Positions 32,678 to 40,178 of a stretch of 55,934 bases of DNA are shown piece after piece. This stretch comes from Collinsella aerofaciens. GTDB taxonomy: Bacteria; Actinomycetota; Coriobacteriia; Coriobacteriales; Coriobacteriaceae. The stretch lies in the NCBI GenBank assembly GCA_008671135.1, contig RQAP01000009.1:1-55934 (forward strand), in the 5' to 3' direction. The position numbers and the translations under genes are program-made. Every line of letters starts with the position of its first letter. Position 1 is the first letter of the stretch. The notes below the pieces were generated by a model that did not search any database, had not been told where the DNA came from, and saw only the letters and a list, made by a program, of their open reading frames with translations.

Positions 32678-34368
32678 TCGTACCCGTTAAGTTTACCTAC
32701 GCCTCGCGCGACCTGTGGTTCGACCCACAGGATCTGGATATCCTCGAGGCCGATTATGCCATTTGTTCTACCGAGCGCGGAACCGAGATCGGCCTGGTCA
32801 CGGCCGATCCCTTCGAGGTGCCGCAAGACGAAATCGGTCAGCCGCTCAAGCCCGTGTTGCGCGTAGCGAGCGACATCGACCTGCAGCTTGCCGATGACCT
32901 GGCTATCCAGGGTGACGAGGCCATGGTCGACTTCCGCCGTCTGGTCAAGGAACTCGATCTCGAGATGAAGCCGGTCGGCGTCGAGTATCTGTTTGGCGGC
33001 GAGAAGGCTGTATTCTACTTTGCTGCCGAGGAGCGCGTCGATTTCCGTCAGCTCGTCAAGGACCTGTCCTCGACGCTGCACATTCGCGTCGACATGCGCC
33101 AGATCGGCGTGCGTGACGAGACCCGCCTGGTGGGCGGCTATGCCCAGTGCGGCCAGGAGCTCTGCTGCACACGCTTTGGCGGACAGTTTGAGCCGGTTTC
33201 GATCCGCATGGCAAAAGAGCAGGACCTGCCGCTCAACTCGTCCAAGATTAGCGGCGTCTGCGGCCGCCTGATGTGCTGCCTGCGCTACGAGTTCGAGGCG
33301 TACAAGGACTTTAAGAGCCGCGCGCCCAAAAAGAAGACGCTTATCGATACGCCGCTTGGCAAGGCGCGCATCCAGGAATATGACACGCCGCGTGAGCAGC
33401 TGGTGCTGCGCCTGGAGAACGGCAAAGTCTTTAAGGTCGACCTGGCCGACATGACCTGCTCTGAGGGCTGCAAAAAGAAGGCCGCCGAGCAGGGCTGCAA
33501 CTGCCGCCCCGACTGCGTGACGCGCGATGTGCTCGAGCGTATCGAATCGCCCGAGATGCGCCTGGCGCTTATGGAGCTCGACCGCGAGAACGGCGTCGAC
33601 GTGGGCGATGGCCTGTCGAGCGCCGACCGTCTGGCGGGGACGACGATGCCCAAGCGCCGCCGTCGCGATGCGGACGCCGATACCCGTGCCGGTCAGAGCC
33701 AGGGCGAGGGTCGCGGCCGCGGTAAGGGTCGCGGCAAGGCCGAGGCACCCGAGGCTGAGGAGGCTGCCGGTGGACGTCGCCGCCGCAAGCGCTCGGGTTC
33801 GGGCGATGCCGGCGAGGCCGCTCCTGCAGGCAAGAACTTCCCCCGCGAGCGCGAGGCCCAGCAGCCTCAGCAGCAAAATCGCGGCGGTGGCATGAATCCC
33901 ACGCGCCGTCGCCGTCGCCATTTGTCGAGCGAGGAGCGCGAGGACGCCTTCCGCGCCGCAGCCGCTCGCGAAGCCGGTGCCGCCCCCAAGGGTGGTTCGG
34001 GTTCCGATGCGCCTGCCGACAAGGGTGGCAAGCAGCGCAACGATGACGAGCGCACCCCGCGTCCGCGTCGTCGCCATTCCTCGGGCACGCAGCAAAAGCC
34101 CTCGGTGCCCTCTGTGGCCGATCAGGTCTCGGATGGCGAGGTCAAGGTCACGCGCCGTCGCCCCGGAGATGGCGGAGGCGCGGCCGCCAAGGCCGTGCGC
34201 GGCGCTGCTCGCGACGAACACGAGTCGCGTGAAGATCGTGGTGGCGAGGGTTCGGCCGACCAGGGTCAAAAGCGCCGTCGCCGTCGTCGTTCCCGCAGGC
34301 CGCGTCAAGATGGTGGCGAGGGCTCGACCCAAAACTCGTCCGCACCGCAACCGCCCACCGGCGAATAG
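32668..34368 (+). CDS. ricT: PSP1-domain protein RicT (YaaT) with long basic tail
   Basis: RicT (YaaT) joins RicA and RicF in an Fe-S-containing complex that affects RNase Y, competence and sporulation in Bacillus. The PSP1 domain (about 1-270) has VKFTYASRDLWFDP and the cysteine-rich YAQCGQELCCTRF and VCGRLMCCLRYE that ligate iron-sulphur clusters. The last 230 residues are a low-complexity tail of Arg/Gly/Ala (RRRRRSRRP and similar), absent in Bacillus, resembling RNA-binding disordered tails. The ATG at 32668 overlaps holB by 10 bp. No ricA or ricF gene is in the window. Confidence 0.9.
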   Translation: MPLVVPVKFTYASRDLWFDPQDLDILEADYAICSTERGTEIGLVTADPFEVPQDEIGQPLKPVLRVASDIDLQLADDLAIQGDEAMVDFRRLVKELDLEMKPVGVEYLFGGEKAVFYFAAEERVDFRQLVKDLSSTLHIRVDMRQIGVRDETRLVGGYAQCGQELCCTRFGGQFEPVSIRMAKEQDLPLNSSKISGVCGRLMCCLRYEFEAYKDFKSRAPKKKTLIDTPLGKARIQEYDTPREQLVLRLENGKVFKVDLADMTCSEGCKKKAAEQGCNCRPDCVTRDVLERIESPEMRLALMELDRENGVDVGDGLSSADRLAGTTMPKRRRRDADADTRAGQSQGEGRGRGKGRGKAEAPEAEEAAGGRRRRKRSGSGDAGEAAPAGKNFPREREAQQPQQQNRGGGMNPTRRRRRHLSSEEREDAFRAAAAREAGAAPKGGSGSDAPADKGGKQRNDDERTPRPRRRHSSGTQQKPSVPSVADQVSDGEVKVTRRRPGDGGGAAAKAVRGAARDEHESREDRGGEGSADQGQKRRRRRRSRRPRQDGGEGSTQNSSAPQPPTGE

Positions 34369-34434
34369 CACCCGCAAACGGATTTAACCTGTCTGGCCCC
34401 AAACGCGTCGGGGTACCATAGCGCTGAATCAACG

Positions 34435-34470
34435 ACCCTCCCTGCGACCGAGCGTAGGGAGGGTTGTGTC
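34435..34470 (+). promoter_or_regulatory. Hairpin that covers the comF ribosome-binding site
   Basis: ACCCTCCCT (34435-34443) pairs perfectly with AGGGAGGGT (34456-34464). The latter contains the GGAGGG ribosome-binding site, 7 nt before the GTG start at 34471. A TACCAT -10-like box at about 34414 would start the transcript just before the hairpin. The fold would hide the binding site unless opened. Confidence 0.65.
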
Positions 34471-35277
34471 GTGAAGAGACATTTGAACGTGTTGGGATGC
34501 CTGCAAGGTGCCGGCATCCTACCGTTTGCGGACGAATTGCTACCGTTTGCCGAGCGGGCGGCGCACGAGGCGCTTGAGGCGTTGTCACCCACGCGATGTG
34601 CCGGCTGCGAGCGCGCCGGTGCGCTTATTTGCCAAGACTGCCTGGCCGCGCTCGCGCTCATCGACCCGCGGCATAGCTGCACTCGATGCGGCGCCCCGTT
34701 TGGAGACTTGCTGTGCACCGAGTGCTCGGTCGAGGGTACTTCCTCGGCGATGGCCGAAGCGCTCGACCGGTGCCTGGCATGTGCCGTTTACACGCATCCG
34801 CTGCCGCGGATCATTAAAGCGTACAAAGACGCGGGCGAGCGACGCCTGGCGCCGTATCTGGCAGAGCTGCTATACGACACCGCCTTACATGCCCAGGTCG
34901 CGGCGCCCGATCGCTATGGCGGTGTGTTGTCCGGCGCCGATGCAGTGGTGTTTGTGCCCGCGACGGCGGCGGCGTTTCGGCGACGCGGCTTCGACCATAT
35001 GGAAGCCATCGCGCGCCCATTTTGCGAGCTGTCGGGTGTTCCGCTGCTCGACGCCCTTGTCAAGTACGGCCATGGCGACCAGCGTGAACTCGGTCGTGAA
35101 GAACGCCGTGAACGCGCCCGAGGCATGTACGAGACCGTTGAGGACGTGCGGGGCCGCCGCCTGCTGCTTATCGACGACGTTATCACCACGGGTGCGACGA
35201 TGGCGGCGGCTTCGGCGGAACTCAAGCGCGCCGGTGCCGCGGCCGTTGATGGCCTCGCTATCGCACGCGTTTGGTAG
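34471..35277 (+). CDS. comF: ComF-family phosphoribosyltransferase-like protein
   Basis: A 268-residue protein related to competence factor ComF. It has an N-terminal zinc module with paired cysteines (CAGCERAGALICQDC and CTRCGAPFGDLLCTEC at about 45-90) and a C-terminal PRPP-binding loop LLLIDDVITTGATMAAAS. ComF works in DNA uptake in naturally competent bacteria; related proteins exist in many non-competent species. Start is GTG at 34471. The next gene begins within its stop region, so the two are probably cotranscribed. Confidence 0.9.
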   Translation: MKRHLNVLGCLQGAGILPFADELLPFAERAAHEALEALSPTRCAGCERAGALICQDCLAALALIDPRHSCTRCGAPFGDLLCTECSVEGTSSAMAEALDRCLACAVYTHPLPRIIKAYKDAGERRLAPYLAELLYDTALHAQVAAPDRYGGVLSGADAVVFVPATAAAFRRRGFDHMEAIARPFCELSGVPLLDALVKYGHGDQRELGREERRERARGMYETVEDVRGRRLLLIDDVITTGATMAAASAELKRAGAAAVDGLAIARVW

Positions 35278-35288
35278 GGGTGATTCGT

Positions 35289-36398
35289 GTGGCGGTAACA
35301 ATCAAACAGCGCAACAAGCCGACAAAAGAGCAGCTAGCGGCTTCCGTGATCCTGACGGGCGCCTCGGCGTTGCGCATGATTCGAGCCGAGCGCCGGCGGA
35401 TGGGCTACATCGGCTGGAAGGACCTCAATCCCGATGAAGAGCGCCGCGTGCTGTGTACGTCATCGCCTTCGACCGAGGATATCTATCTTCCCGACCTGGT
35501 GCGAATTGGAGCCAAAAGCGGCGAGGTGCAAGAAGATCTTTGCTTGCTGGTGGGATCTGCGGCGCAGCGCCGCCGCATCCCTGGCGTGAGCTGGTCCGTG
35601 TGTTCCGGGTTGCCTGCCGGCGCGATTCTAGAGGTGGAATCGGGGGTGTGCAGCCTATCTCCCGAGGCCCTTTGTGTTGCCGTCGCCCGCGAGGTCGGCT
35701 GTATCCAGGCGTTTGCCCTGGCCCAGGAACTGTGTTCCAAGATTTCACTGAGTGATCGCGGGAAGTATCTGCCTCCCTACACCTCACCTGTTGCGAATAG
35801 ACTTGCAAAGGACAAGGACCAACCGGCAGACGTGGGCTACTTTGAAGTCGAGCCGGTGCTGACGCCCGATCGCCTGGCAGATTACCTTGCGGCATGCAAG
35901 GGGAGTGCGGCCAAACAACTGCTACGCCTGTGTCCCTACCTGTCAGAAAACCTGCGCTCACCCATGGAGTGCATCATGCTTGCCATGTTTTCGCTTCCGT
36001 TTTCCTATGGCGGATTTGCCTGCGGTCCCTTTAAGACCGACTACAAGATCGAGTTCGATGACCGCGCGCAGGCAATCTCGGGGATGCCGCATGCAGTTTG
36101 CGATGCGTACCAGGAAACAGCCCGGTTTGACCTGGAATACAACGGTGAGCTGGGTCATTCCTCTCGAAGGGGACGTGTCCATGATGAAAAACGCAACACG
36201 GGCTTGATTACTATGGGAATCGAGGTCGCGACGGTCAACAACGAAATGCTCTGCGACATGGAAGCGATGGAAGCGCTCGCATGGCGCATCCACCAGCGTA
36301 TGCGAAAGCGGTACCGGAATCGTGTCGATGCCCGCAGGAAGAAGCAAGAGGCGTTGCTTAACACGCTGCGGGCGTGTTTTGGGCTTAAGCCGGTCTAA
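35289..36398 (+). CDS. AbiEi-like / Vsr-like endonuclease-fold protein
   Basis: A 369-residue protein with no close named relative I can recall. The middle section resembles AbiEi-type antitoxin C-terminal regions (a VCSLSPEALCVAVAREVG stretch). The C terminus has a Vsr/DUF559-like endonuclease signature: FDLEYNGELGHSSRRGR followed by HDEKRNTGLITMGIEVATV, with Asp, Glu, His and Arg in plausible positions. Such proteins are frequent in Coriobacteriia and Actinobacteria and may be defence or regulatory genes. The GTG at 35289 has AGGGG 8 nt upstream; GTG 35280 and TTG 35271 are in frame. Fold match inferred from motifs only. Confidence 0.65.
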   Translation: MAVTIKQRNKPTKEQLAASVILTGASALRMIRAERRRMGYIGWKDLNPDEERRVLCTSSPSTEDIYLPDLVRIGAKSGEVQEDLCLLVGSAAQRRRIPGVSWSVCSGLPAGAILEVESGVCSLSPEALCVAVAREVGCIQAFALAQELCSKISLSDRGKYLPPYTSPVANRLAKDKDQPADVGYFEVEPVLTPDRLADYLAACKGSAAKQLLRLCPYLSENLRSPMECIMLAMFSLPFSYGGFACGPFKTDYKIEFDDRAQAISGMPHAVCDAYQETARFDLEYNGELGHSSRRGRVHDEKRNTGLITMGIEVATVNNEMLCDMEAMEALAWRIHQRMRKRYRNRVDARRKKQEALLNTLRACFGLKPV

Positions 36399-36436
36399 TT
36401 CACGTCGAAAAAAAGGGGAGGGGTTAATCATATGCC

Positions 36437-36655
36437 CTGGCCAAAAAATGGCAAATATGAGTACTGTCACTAAATCAGTAACAGCAAAATCAAAGAATTT
36501 AGGACTCGGAGGCGGCGTAAAGAAAGAAGATAATAAACAAACGTAGAATAACTAAGCATCAGATTGGCGACACTAAGCGCAAAATCTGTCCGAGAGGCCA
36601 AAATTGCCTGTTACAAAATTGGTAACAGTACTCATATTTGCCATTTTTTGGCCAC
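36437..36655. repeat. MITE-like element 2, bounded by inverted AGTACTCATATTTGC-type ends
   Basis: The left end (36437-36484) reads CTGGCCAAAAAATGGCAAAT, then ATGAGTACTGTCAC and CAGTAAC. The right end (36608-36655) is its inverted counterpart with CTGTTAC and GTAACAG arms, then AGTACTCATATTTGC and TTTTTTGGCCAC. The 219-bp span and end orientation match the element at 20666-20895. The interior (36485-36607) holds no convincing gene. Confidence 0.78.
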
Positions 36656-36674
36656 GGCACCCCGAGGCGGGCGC

Positions 36675-36703
36675 CCCGGAGCTCCCCGTAGGGGAGCTCC
36701 GGG
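36675..36703. terminator. Perfect 13-bp hairpin
   Basis: CCCGGAGCTCCCC, a GTA loop, and GGGGAGCTCCGGG. There is no T run, so it is a strong structure of unclear role, possibly the end of the preceding transcript. Confidence 0.5.
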
Positions 36704-36775
36704 CTTCATGGGAACACGCACGGTCCGCTCCGACCTGCAAAATCTGTGCTCACGGTGCGAATGACGCCCCTAACC

Positions 36776-36804
36776 TTAAACTTTAGCTTGAACTTAGCTA
36801 TAAT
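36776..36804 (+). promoter_or_regulatory. Candidate promoter of the solute-binding lipoprotein gene
   Basis: TTAAAC (36776-36781) and a consensus TATAAT (36799-36804) are 17 bp apart in an AT-rich stretch. The transcript would start at about 36811 and have a leader of more than 300 nt. Confidence 0.5.
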
Positions 36805-37134
36805 GCGCTACGTTCCTGCCAGGCTGTGGTTGCGGACGGACGAAATGTCCATCCTAGTCCAAGACAGACGCGGTCAAAGGGATCCACGTAAGCGACCGCG
36901 TGCGCGCGGCGCGATCATGGCGCGTCCTAGATGTAAGCCGCACCGTCCGTTCTACTTTCTTTGGGGCAATACCGCCTCGCGGGCGAGCGGGCCAGTCGTG
37001 AAGGTGGTTACGGCCTCCCGAGCAAACACCCCGGTGCGCAAGTGTGGGGTCAAATACCAGGTCAGCTGGTGGGAACACCCGTTATTCCGCGCAACGCACG
37101 GATTGTATACGACACAGAAGGCAGGGTAGTGGAC
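36805..37134 (+). other. Long leader of the binding-protein gene
   Basis: About 320 nt with several complementary segments: ACGCGGTC (36869-36876) with GACCGCGT (36894-36901), CGGACGG near 36833 with CCGTCCG near 36945, and ACCCCGGTGC...GTGGGGT near 37029. No credible protein or ribosome-binding site was found. It does not match T-box or lysine/glycine riboswitch consensus features that I can recall. Confidence 0.4.
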
Positions 37135-38145
37135 ATGGTGAGGGGCAGCTTGATGCACGCGGCTCGGTTAGGTGCTGGGACCGCGGCGGTCATTGCCGTA
37201 TTGGGCTTGAGCGGATGCGCGTTCAATCCACTGTCCACGTTCACGACACCCACGATTGACCAGATCGAGCGCGAGACCGTTACCCCTACGGTGTCGGACG
37301 ATGCCCTGGTCACTCCAGGTACCCTGACGGTTGCCCTCGATACCTCCGATGCCCCGCAGGCCATGCAGGGCGCCGATGGTAACCTCACGGGCTACGCGGT
37401 CGATGCTGCCCGCGCCCTTGCAAGCCGTATGGGCCTTAAGGTTGCCTTCGTCGATGCGTCTTCTGCCGATTCCGCGCTTGGCGACAAAAAGGCCGACATC
37501 TTCATTGGCGACATCAATTCCACGGATGGTGACATCAGCACGCTTGGTACTTGCCTGTACGACGCTGCGGCAGTGTTTGGGAAGACGAGCGACGGCGAGT
37601 CGCTGAGCGTTTCCACCGAAACGCTTAACACCGCTACCCTGGGCGTTCAGACCTCCTCGGCCTCGCAGGAAGCGCTCGCCAAGCAGAGCATCACGGCCAA
37701 CCAAAAGACCTTCTCCAACATCAACGAGTGCTTTGAGGCGCTCGAGTCCGGCGAGATCGACTACGTGATTTGCGACTCTACGGCCGGCGGCTACCTTGCG
37801 CGCCTGATGAGCCAGATCTCTTACGTCGGCGCGCTCGAGACGCCCTCGACGCTCGACGTCGCGGGCCTCGCGGCCAACGATGAGCTATGCCGCGCCGTGA
37901 GCGATGCCCTCGACGGTATCACGGTCGATGGCACGCTCGAGGCGGTCCACTCCGCCTGGTACGGCACGATGCCCTATGACCTCACCACCAAAACGGTCTC
38001 GGGCGCCGACGTGCAGTCGACCGACACCGGATCCAGCGAGTCCGCATCCTCCGATTCGAGCAGCGAGGGTGCAACCTCCGAGGATAAATCGTCCAGCCAG
38101 GAGGGCACTATCACCGACGACGACATTAACAAACTCAATAGCTAG
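37135..38145 (+). CDS. Extracellular solute-binding lipoprotein (ABC transporter family 3 type)
   Basis: A 336-residue lipoprotein. The signal peptide ends with the lipobox LSGC (Cys at about 28), anchoring the protein outside the membrane. The mature part follows the periplasmic-binding fold of amino-acid binding proteins (TLTVALDTSDAPQAM, NLTGYAVDAARALASRMGL, YVICDSTAGGYLA). It ends with a Ser-rich acidic tail (about 290-336). No permease or ATPase gene is nearby, so it is an orphan. Starts at 37135 and 37153 both have a ribosome-binding site; GAGGGG with 7-nt spacing favours 37153. Confidence 0.82.
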   Translation: MVRGSLMHAARLGAGTAAVIAVLGLSGCAFNPLSTFTTPTIDQIERETVTPTVSDDALVTPGTLTVALDTSDAPQAMQGADGNLTGYAVDAARALASRMGLKVAFVDASSADSALGDKKADIFIGDINSTDGDISTLGTCLYDAAAVFGKTSDGESLSVSTETLNTATLGVQTSSASQEALAKQSITANQKTFSNINECFEALESGEIDYVICDSTAGGYLARLMSQISYVGALETPSTLDVAGLAANDELCRAVSDALDGITVDGTLEAVHSAWYGTMPYDLTTKTVSGADVQSTDTGSSESASSDSSSEGATSEDKSSSQEGTITDDDINKLNS

Positions 38146-38462
38146 TTATTGCTAGGGGTGGTGTCTCCTATACGTTGGAAAGGACACCTCTTCACGGTTT
38201 CAACACGCACTTCCGGGTTTCCCCAATAGGGGAGCACGGCTTTTTCATCCCAATAAAATCAGCAGGTCAAAGCCAATTTTCGGGACCAAATACAAAGCCG
38301 CCGGCCCCCTCCTATAGCGCACTTTGCCACAGAAAAGTGCGAGACTTCGGTATGCGGTATCAAGCAATCGTTATTCGGGTCTTTAGGAATCCGCGTGATT
38401 AAATACACGGCAATGGGTACATAGCCAGTACGGTAAGTCCCCGAGGCAGATTGGAGCCACGT
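38146..38462. other. Intergenic region before hpf
   Basis: This 317-bp gap contains a weak GGTGTC...GACACC hairpin after the lipoprotein gene (38160-38188), an 8-bp hairpin CGCACTTT/AAAGTGCG (38318-38341) and no convincing gene. The TTAAATAC stretch near 38399 could be part of the hpf promoter. Confidence 0.4.
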
Positions 38463-39047
38463 ATGGATATCAAGGTTTCTGGACGCAAGACGACGGTAAC
38501 CGATGCTCTGCGTGCGCATGTGGATGAGAAGATCGGCGAGGCGCTCAAGGTTTTCGATATCGAGCCCATGACGGTCGACGTTGTACTTCGCTATGAGAAG
38601 AACCCCTCGAACCCCAACCCGGCAATCGTCGAGGTCACGGTTCGTGCCCGCGGTTCGGTGATTCGCGTTGCCGAGCACGGTGCAGATATGTACGCCGCCA
38701 TCGACCTCTCCGCCGATAAGGTCACCCGCCAGCTGCGCAAGTTCAAGACCAAGGTCGTGGACAACCGCCAGGGCGGTGCCAGCGCCGCGGATGTCGCGCC
38801 GGTCGAGCGCGTCGAGGATCTGGCCGACCTGCTGCTGCCCGAGGAGGAGGACGACCTGCTCGTCCGCGAGAAGGTTATCGACGTCACCCCGATGACTGAG
38901 GAGCAGGCGCTGGTGCAGACCGATCTGCTCGGCCACGACTTCTACGTGTTCGAGAACGCGACGACCGGCCTTATCAATGTGGTGTATCACCGTAAGAATG
39001 GTGGATATGGCATCATTAAGCCCCGCATCGAAACACTTGACGAGTAA
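38463..39047 (+). CDS. hpf: Long-form ribosome hibernation-promoting factor
   Basis: Long HPF pairs two 70S ribosomes into inactive 100S particles in stationary phase. The 194-residue protein has an N-terminal S30AE domain (DIKVSGRKTTVTDALRAHVDEKI cited in part) and a C-terminal dimerisation domain (LLGHDFYVFENATTGLINV, YHRKNGGYGIIKP) joined by an acidic linker. The ATG at 38463 follows GGAGCCACGT; a TTG at 38451 is in frame. A strong terminator follows the gene at 39077. Confidence 0.94.
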   Translation: MDIKVSGRKTTVTDALRAHVDEKIGEALKVFDIEPMTVDVVLRYEKNPSNPNPAIVEVTVRARGSVIRVAEHGADMYAAIDLSADKVTRQLRKFKTKVVDNRQGGASAADVAPVERVEDLADLLLPEEEDDLLVREKVIDVTPMTEEQALVQTDLLGHDFYVFENATTGLINVVYHRKNGGYGIIKPRIETLDE

Positions 39048-39076
39048 AATACGTTAACTTGCATGAGTTAACGGTT

Positions 39077-39109
39077 GGCGGCCATCCCATGCGGGTGGCC
39101 GCCTTTTTA
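39077..39109 (+). terminator. Terminator of hpf
   Basis: GGCGGCCATCCC and GGGTGGCCGCC form an 11-bp stem with a short loop, followed by TTTTT. Confidence 0.88.
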
Positions 39110-39126
39110 CGTAAGGAGTCGCTTTG

Positions 39127-40080
39127 ATGGACAAGGCCGCATCTACCGGTCATTCGGACCGTTGCCGCATCGTCGTCGATACCTGCTGCGACTTTAGCCC
39201 CGAGGTCGCCGCGAACCTCGATGTCGATATCCTGGGTTTCCCCTTCATTATCGATGGCGAGGAGCGCACGGATGACATCTGGTCGAGCATCACGCCCAAG
39301 GAGTTTTACGACCGCATGCGCGCTGGTGCCCGCGTGTCCACCTCGGCTGTGTCGCTCGGTCGCTATATCGAGTTCTTTACCGAGTGCGCCAAAGAGGGCA
39401 CGCCCACGGTCTACCTGTGCTTTACCTCGGCGCTGTCGTCGAGCTACAACTCCGCGTGCCAGGCGGCAGATGCCGTGCGCGCCGAGTATCCCGATTTTGA
39501 GCTGTACGTGGTCGACAACGCTCTGCCCTGCGCGACCGGCGCGCTCTTGGCGCTCGAGGCCGTGCGCCAGCGTTCGGCGGGACTGACCGCCAAGCAGCTG
39601 GTCGATTGGGCAAACGAGGCAAAGACCTACGTCCACGGCTACTTTACGCTCGAGAGCTTCGACGCACTGGCTGCCGGCGGCCGCATTCCGCCCGCGGCGG
39701 CGCAGCTCACGGCAAAGCTCGACGTCAAGCCCGAGCTCTCCTACGACCTGGCCGGCTCGCTGTCGCTGATCGGCGTCAACCGCGGCCGCAAGAAGGCGCT
39801 CAAGTCCATCCTCAAGTCGTTCCGCGAGAACTACGTGCCCGATCGCACCATGCCCATCGCCATCATGACGGCCGATGCCGAAAAGGATGGTGACTGGCTC
39901 GAAGCCGCCATCCGCAAGGAGGAGGGTTGCGCCGACGTCACGATCATTCGCGGCTCCGTGGGTCCCACCATCGGCTCGCACGTGGGCCCCGGCATGGTGG
40001 GCTGCGCGTTTTGGGGTAAGAACCGCGCCGACAAGGCGTCGCTTTCCGACCGTATCGCCCGCCGCGTGCGCGGTCAGTAG
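39127..40080 (+). CDS. DegV-family fatty-acid-binding protein
   Basis: A 317-residue DegV/FakB-type protein. Such proteins bind a fatty acid and present it to FakA kinase for incorporation into phospholipid. Marks: IVVDTCCDFSPEVAANLDVDILGFPFIIDG at the N terminus (cited in part), RVSTSAVSLGRYIEFF, and the C-terminal HVGPGMVGCAFWG. No FakA gene is seen. The ATG at 39127 follows AAGGAGTCGCTTTG; a TTG directly before it is in frame. Confidence 0.88.
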   Translation: MDKAASTGHSDRCRIVVDTCCDFSPEVAANLDVDILGFPFIIDGEERTDDIWSSITPKEFYDRMRAGARVSTSAVSLGRYIEFFTECAKEGTPTVYLCFTSALSSSYNSACQAADAVRAEYPDFELYVVDNALPCATGALLALEAVRQRSAGLTAKQLVDWANEAKTYVHGYFTLESFDALAAGGRIPPAAAQLTAKLDVKPELSYDLAGSLSLIGVNRGRKKALKSILKSFRENYVPDRTMPIAIMTADAEKDGDWLEAAIRKEEGCADVTIIRGSVGPTIGSHVGPGMVGCAFWGKNRADKASLSDRIARRVRGQ

Positions 40081-40178
40081 GCAAGCGCTGCGTCCGTAAT
40101 CGCCCTCGACTCACAGCCCAAACGCTGGCACCGAGTATTCAACCTGGTAACAACACCCAACCCAAAAGGAAAGGTTTC

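Noticed and set aside
36437..36655. Terminators only
   Set aside because: Each end alone might look like a terminator, but the paired inverted layout at two distant places and the conserved sequence beyond the hairpins argue for a shared element.
36746..37129. A 127-codon frame in the leader before the binding lipoprotein
   Set aside because: No ribosome-binding site, unusual composition, and it starts before the candidate promoter.
36805..37134. T-box or known riboswitch in the long leader
   Set aside because: GAAGGTGGTTACGGCC resembles part of a T-box antiterminator only loosely; the specifier and full T-box sequence are absent.
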